Source: Isoetes taiwanensis
Lineage: Eukaryota; Streptophyta; Lycopodiopsida; Isoetales; Isoetaceae
Direction: 5' to 3'
Length of the DNA: 64,000 nt
Assembly (NCBI GenBank): GCA_021234155.1
Contig: JAJEKV010000061.1
Coordinates: 5,078,653 to 5,142,652, forward strand
How positions within the stretch are numbered: position 1 is the stretch's first letter; every line of letters starts with the position of its first letter. The position numbers and the translations under genes were made by a program. The notes under the pieces were generated by a model. That model ran no database searches and had not been told where the DNA came from. It saw only the letters and a program-made list of their open reading frames with translations. Positions 58,641-64,000 of this stretch are shown here, in pieces.

Positions 58641-59110
58641 ATACCATTGAAGCCTGAAATCACTTGGGCTTAGATTTAGTAAATGTGACATAGACTAAAT
58701 GTGATTTAACCCAAATAATTTAGGCTAGGATTTAGACTAAAACAAATGGTGAATCTGAAACCATTTGGGCTTAGATTTAGTAAATATGGCATTGATTAAA
58801 TCTAAAAATTAGTTTGAGGTTAAAAAGCTAAGCCACCTAGTTGACCTTTCTATGTCACATTTACTAATGCATGTTCATAAAATGAAGGTTATGGCGAAGT
58901 TAGATTTTGGAATGCGCAAGGTGAGATATTTGACGTTCATAAACCACCTAGTTAAACCCATTTTGTACCTCATATAGCCCCCAAATTGGATTCTAAGCAC
59001 CCTTTAGGCAGCCAGAGACCCCTTAAACTTTGGCACCCCCAAAACCCCATTTGTCTTCCCTTGGCTTGTCTCTGCTTTGCCCTGGTTCCTGGCTCCTTTA
59101 CCGTTGCCTT
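58641..59110. repeat. Non-coding with a roughly 100-bp direct repeat
   Basis: A TTGGGCTTAGATTTAGTAAAT word followed by TG-CAT-GA-TAAAT occurs at about 58664 and 58766. No gene follows. Confidence 0.4.
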
Positions 59111-60322
59111 GTTCTCAGCATGGCACGTAAGATCAAACGTATGGGCCCGAGACCCGTGAAGGAGAAGAATCTCATTCGCCGCCTCGAGCCAGCTCGTCCC
59201 GCCCTATGACCCCACGACATTGCGCCCTATCTTCGTGCAGCCCCATCATTCGGGCCTCGGCCCCTATAATCGGGCAGAATCGCACACGCCCCGCACACGC
59301 AACCCGCTCCAGAACCATTTTTAGCTGCAGCCTTGACTAGGATGGATGCTCTGATCCATTGTTTGCCTCCACATTTGTTGGTTGGGATCCGCACGATCCA
59401 ATCCACAATCACAAAGTACATCGCTCGCTTGCCCTTTGGGAAGTCGGGTCCAGCTTTTCTAGAGATGCCGCTACAAATACGGAGCCGATTCGCTGGTAAA
59501 GACGGCAGCGTTACACCCGCATTCTCCCACGTGGGTAGCGCCGAGCATGTGGATGCTACATCTCGGTAGATGATACCACACTGCGCCTACACGGCCCGCC
59601 ATCCGAGGGTTGTTTGCCCACCGCACGTGTCCCGCTTTCGACCGACCAGGCCACGGTCGCCATTAGCCCCGAACCTACGCATTGTGGGTTTAGAGGAAGC
59701 AAGCGACACTCCCGGGGCGCTTGAGGTGACCCGCTTCTTTTCGTGAGGTGATGCACGCATGTGCGGATGGCATTCTCTTTGTCGAAGTTGGAGCAACACG
59801 GCCCGACCGGCCCCCGCCATTTGCTAGTCGGGCCGGGGATGCTTTATCTAGGCCGCACATCCTCCGCCATGGCAATCACTTGCAAGGGACCTCCTTCTCC
59901 GCCCGGAAGATCTTACCCCAAAGACAGCTCTGCCGACGGAAGGATGAATTATGTCGAGTCCGCGAGGCTCGCCTCGCACCTAAGTGGGTCAGATATAGAG
60001 GCGGCCAGGCTATCATTCGGGATCACTGGCCGCTTGATCCATGGGCAGTGTCTGTGTAGCTGATTTGACTTCGAGATCTGCTAGGGCTTAGGCCCTCTTG
60101 TTTTGTTTTATTTTAGTATTGTGATTTGCTACGGGGCTTAGTCCCCCGAGTTCTCTGTACTGGGGCTAGTCCCCACGTTTGATTTTGGCTCCGGCCTTTT
60201 TGGTTTGGTCACGGGGCTTGGTCCCCGAGTTCCAGTCTGGGCTTTTGCCCTCTCTTTTGTATTGGGTCCCATAACCCGATTGGGTTCCGCGGACGTTAAA
60301 AATTTCTTCCTTCCTTCCTTCC
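59111..60322 (+). mobile_element. GC-rich retroelement-like tract, possibly a LINE 3' end
   Basis: GC-rich with short broken frames; the first, MARKIKRMGPRPVKEKNLIR, stops quickly. After 60060 the text is repetitive (TAGGGCTTAGGCCC, CGGGGCTTAGTCCCC, GGGGCTAGTCCCC, CGGGGCTTGGTCCCCG) and ends in (TTCC)4 at 60307-60322. Such GGGGCYYAGTCCCC palindromes with a simple-sequence tail recall plant LINE 3' regions, but I see no reverse transcriptase, so the call is tentative. Confidence 0.3.
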
Positions 60323-60842
60323 TACTCAACAATGATTTATTAACATGATTTGGCTGTTATTGCGAACGTTAGATGTTTACCCATACCTCGCGACTTTCTG
60401 CTATTATAAACCCATAGAACGCAACCCGAAACTTTCCTTCAATTAAGCTAAGCCATGAGCTATGCCACGGTAGGTTCGGCAGACCCAATAATCTTCTGGC
60501 AAACTCAACAATGGGAAGCTTTAACAATTCACAACTCCAGCCAATCGGGAGCAATCCGACAACTTCCATTTCAAATCACAACCAATCTTTATTCGGTCTG
60601 CATGCATGCCTTGCTCTTTTTGTTTTTCTATTTTTAACGTACATCTACAATTTCCATATGAATAAAAGGCAATAGTTAGTTTTTTGGAATTTCCGTTATT
60701 GTTAACAAATATATAGTCGATTAGTATCCAGTTTGACTGAATATGTTATACATTCAAATGGTACCACAATTATTAATCTATGACTCTTTTTTAGCTCCTC
60801 ATATAAAAGCTTAAATCTTAGAACTCTATTCGACATCACACT
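60323..60842. other. AT-rich non-coding
   Basis: No gene or repeat recognised; lies immediately upstream of the Helitron coding remnant. Confidence 0.4.
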
Positions 60843-62800
60843 GTATGAACCACTTCAGTACCCTCTGTTCTATCCACACGGCACATTAGGTTGGGGACCT
60901 ACGAACGAGTACAATCTCACACAGTTGCAATAGTATAGAGTGAGGTTGTTGCATGAAGAACGATTCCTACAATTAGGTCGACTTTGCGGGGAGTACTTAG
61001 TTGATATGTACTCGAGGGTTGAAAATGCCCGACTGAACTACTTCAGGACTTCAGTCTTTCAAAATAGGAGAACACAATATGACGAGGATTACTCTGAACG
61101 AGGGAACGATGGTTAAAATGACGTCATCTTGCCTGCATCATTCTTAGGGAGTAAAAGATGGTGTTCAATGCAAGTAGCAGACGCGTTGGCACTTTCCCAG
61201 GCAAGAGGCCGCCCCATCTTATTCATTACAATGACAACAAATGTAGATTGGCCTGAGATACGGGTTGCACTTAGACCAGGACAAAATGCCTCTGATGCCC
61301 CTATGGTTGTCGTTCGATGTTTTCATGGTAGGATACAACGGTTGAAAGAGTTGCTACGAAAATTATTTCAGCGGATATCATACATGATTTATGTCGTGGA
61401 ATTTCAAAAACGAACCCCATGCACATCTTGTGCTGTGTACAGAGCCTGAAATACCAATTGAGTGTATTGATGAAATCATTTCTGCTGAACTGCCATCGGA
61501 TCCAGTTTTTCGTGCACAAGTCCAAAAATTTATGATACATAGGCACACAGAAAGATGCTCTGGAAACAATACCCCCTGTTGCTACAAGTTTCCAAAGCCT
61601 GTGAATCCCGTGACATATCTTGATTCAAGGGGTTACGTCCAGTATAGAAGGAGAAATCCAGAGGATATGTGGGTAGTTCCCTATAATGCTTTCTTGTTGC
61701 ATGAGTTAGATTGTCATATCACATTAGACATTGCGTCTACTGTGCATGTGTTCTCCTATCTCTATGGTTACATATACAAAGGGTTCGATATTGCCAATTT
61801 TCGAGTAATTCAAGAGCACAAATCTACGGCTCAACCATCATCAATGAATAATCAACAGACATGTTATACATCACAGTCCTTAGCAAGAAATGTTGAAGAG
61901 GAAGCCATGAGAGAATCGGTCCAAAATATATTAGTGGATCCAAGTGTAAGACGACCTTCTACAAATGAGATACGTGATTACGTCAGTGCACGATATTTGT
62001 CTGCCACAGAGGCATCATGGAGGATAATGTCCTGTAATGCTTTCTTGTTGCATGAGTTAGATTGTCATATCACATTAGACATTGCGTCTACCATGCATGT
62101 GTTCTCCTATCTCTATGGTTACATATACAAAGGGTTCGATACTGCCAATTTTCGAGTAATTCAAGAGCACGAATCTACGGCTCAACCATCATCAATGAAT
62201 AATCAACAGACATGTTATACATCACAGTCCTTAGCAAGAAATGTTGAAGAAAGAACAGAGGCCATGAGAGAATCGGTCCAAAATATATTAGTGGATCCAA
62301 GTGTAAGACGACCTTCTACAAATGAGATACGTGATTACGTCAGTGCACGATATTTGTCTGCCACAGAGGCATCATGGAGGATAATGTCATATCATATAAC
62401 AGACAAATCTCCATCTGTTAAATGCCTTCCATTACACCTACCATTGCCAAATACAAATTCACTCTTAGACCACTATTTTTTACGGCCCTTAGATTCCGAG
62501 TTCGATGCTTTTACATTCATCCAATACTATGAGCAGTATACATTAAGCACATGCAATGGCAGAACTATTTTGCAACGTGGCGAATATCTAGAACAAGAAC
62601 GAGCAGGATATACAAAAAACATTGTGAAAAAGCGAACAAAGCAACCGATTATATATAGAATACGCCTCTTACTGCCTCGAATTGGTGAAGCATTCTACCT
62701 AAGACAGATCTTGCTACATCGACCCATCGGGACATGGGAAGAACTTAAGGTTGTAAATAATCAGCAACATGAAACTTATCGGCAAGCTGCAGAAGCATAA
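60843..62800 (+). pseudogene. Helitron RepHel gene relic: N-terminal and HUH replicase domains
   Basis: Helitron replicases nick and join single strands for rolling-circle transposition. Visible in order: LYEPLQYPLFYPHGTLGWG (60850), LPASFLGSKRW (61127), LFITMTTNVDWPEIRVAL (61220), PHAHLVLC as the HUH motif (about 61417), YLYGYIYKGF and YVSARYLSATEASWRI. This is the canonical order of the Helitron_like_N/Rep region. Damage: TAG near 60931, TAA near 61113, a 1-bp shift just before PHAHLVLC (61390-61415), and TAA at 62798-62800. A 117-codon tandem duplication lies inside. The upstream start is not identifiable. Confidence 0.85.
61684..62388 (+). repeat. In-frame tandem duplication of 351 bp inside the Helitron Rep domain
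   Basis: Copy one is 61684-62031, copy two 62035-62388. They are nearly identical; copy two has a 6-bp gain near 62250 (ERT insertion). The shift of 351 bp equals 117 codons, so the frame is kept and the KYIYKG-type block and the RYLSATEASWR block are each present twice. Confidence 0.85.
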
Positions 62801-64000
62801 GGACTGATTGCAGCATATAATGAAGCAACATTAGTTATGGAAGAAGCAGTATCGTTGTCTCTAAGTCCCACACAACTACGGTTTTTATTTGCAATGGTGT
62901 TACTTGATCAAGCACCAGCAGTTGAAATATGGGACAAATTTCGAGTACCTATGAGTCGTGACATGTTAGACCGATACTCAAACGATGAAGCGCTTGCGTT
63001 TAGTGAGTCCCTCCACCTAATCAATAATGTATTGACACAACATGGAACCAACATCATGGCCTTCGGCTTGCAACTACATGCTCTTCTCGCAAGAGATGTA
63101 ATGCATGAACTTGCCGCTTTTCTTCACCATGCGAGATAGTTAAACTCTGTAATGGAGATATCAAGTGCAATGAATGCTAATCAGATGGAAATATATGATT
63201 ATATACGGAAAATGATAGAATTCTCACAAAGCAAACAACCAACATTCGTAAATTGCAAGGCTGGCACGGGAAAAAAATTCGTCCTTAATTGCATATGCTT
63301 ATTAATACGCGGGCATAAGAACATTGTGCTCCCATGTGGCATCACAGCACTCGCAGCCCTTCAATACCCATAGGCCGAACTGCACACTCGCTCTTTCAAA
63401 TCCCCGTTGTAGAAAACAATGCAGGTTTGCATTCGCTGCTAGAACGGGATTCAGGTGCAGCTCAACTCCTTAATGCAGCAAAGGCCATAATTTGGGATGA
63501 ATTCCAAATGTCTAATAAAGCAGTTATAGAAAGCGCTCATAACCTACTGCAACAATTATGTGGAAATAATTTACCTTTCGGAGGAAAGCATTTTATAGCT
63601 TCTGGAGATTTTAGGCAGGTCGCACCTGTCGTGAAAGGAGGAGGGAAGACCGCAGCTATCAATGCATCCATTAAATCATCACCTCTGTGGCAAATATTCC
63701 ATGTGTTAAAATTATAACAACCAATACGAAATGCAGGTGATCCAGAACTCTTGCGTTATGTTGACAATATAGGAGAAAACTGGGAAGAAATAACAGTCCC
63801 TTTGAATATATTTGACACAACTATTGAAGTTGCAGAAGCAGAGAGCTTTCTCTACCCATCCGACATCCCGAGGAATCCAACTGAGCATGAGAAACGAGCG
63901 TTCCTATCACCTATCAACAAGCACGCCAATAATTTCAACGAGCGTACACTGGACAAGGTTCCAAATCATGATAAACTATACTACAGCCACGATCACATCA
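62801..64000 (+). pseudogene. Helitron RepHel relic: PIF1-like helicase part, runs off the window
   Basis: Same frame as the Rep part after the TAA. It reads SLSPTQLRFLFAMVLLDQAP, then MNANQMEIYDYI, a damaged Walker A (CKAGTGKKFVL, where GTGKT is expected), then PIGRTAHSLFQIP, Walker B IIWDEFQMSN, LPFGGKHFIASGDFRQVAPV, and LSPINKHANNFNER near the end. These are PIF1/Helitron helicase motifs in order. Lesions: TAG at 63137-63139, a frameshift near 63355, and TAA near 63715. Helitron termini (TC...CTRR hairpin) are not in the window. Confidence 0.85.

Noticed and set aside
59587-60063. Overlapping 60-100 codon frames in the GC-rich block on both strands
   Set aside because: High GC lengthens random open frames; all overlap each other and none has a recognisable domain.

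Overview
This is a plant nuclear window dominated by repeats, with no bacterial-style gene organisation. A broken pentatricopeptide-repeat (PPR) gene at about 40.66-42.53 kb contains phrases such as ILKACGSIGALEKGRLLHD. I associate that wording with fern PPR proteins, so a fern or other large-genome non-seed plant is my best guess. That is inference, not proof.

Layout. (1) 1-2656: relic of a DNA transposon on the minus strand, tentatively Sola-like. Its right terminal inverted repeat cuts into the neighbouring gene. (2) 2657-30098: one very large minus-strand gene or gene relic. A 3.2-kb exon (26890-30098) and a 38-codon mini-exon are followed by 16 tandem copies of one unit, each an exon of about 498 codons plus an 80-bp phase-0 intron (period about 1574 bp). 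The encoded protein is very acidic (Glu/Val/Asp-rich) and I do not recognise its family. Exons at 25125-26612, 23563-25044, 22562-23482, 19427-20920, 17853-19346 and 6518-8011 are fully open. The others carry nonsense codons, frameshifts, an inserted MITE or a truncation, and neighbouring copies often share the same lesion. (3) 30.1-35.0 kb: AT-rich sequence, a tRNA-derived SINE, a decayed Copia fragment, a 435-bp foldback MITE, a complete 458-bp TRIM retroelement with a tRNA-like sequence in one LTR, and a minisatellite invaded by the same MITE family that hit the giant gene. (4) 35-44 kb: GC-rich hairpin elements, the PPR pseudogene and a Copia LTR end. (5) 44045-54272: a complete 10.2-kb LTR retrotransposon (AAATA target duplication, Met-tRNA primer site, polypurine tract) with no gag-pol, hence a LARD-like non-autonomous element. 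(6) 54.3-60.8 kb: another GC-rich hairpin, a hAT-type MITE with an 8-bp target duplication, and a GC-rich retroelement-like tract. (7) 60843-64000: a broken Helitron RepHel gene (HUH replicase, then PIF1-like helicase) running off the window end.

The most unusual content is the exon-plus-intron array and the way its units amplified after some were already broken. Next come the 4-bp-TSD transposon family represented three times in the window, and the TRIM whose LTR carries tRNA-type Pol III promoter boxes. Gene models in the array are inferred from reading frame and splice-site conservation only; no transcript evidence was available.
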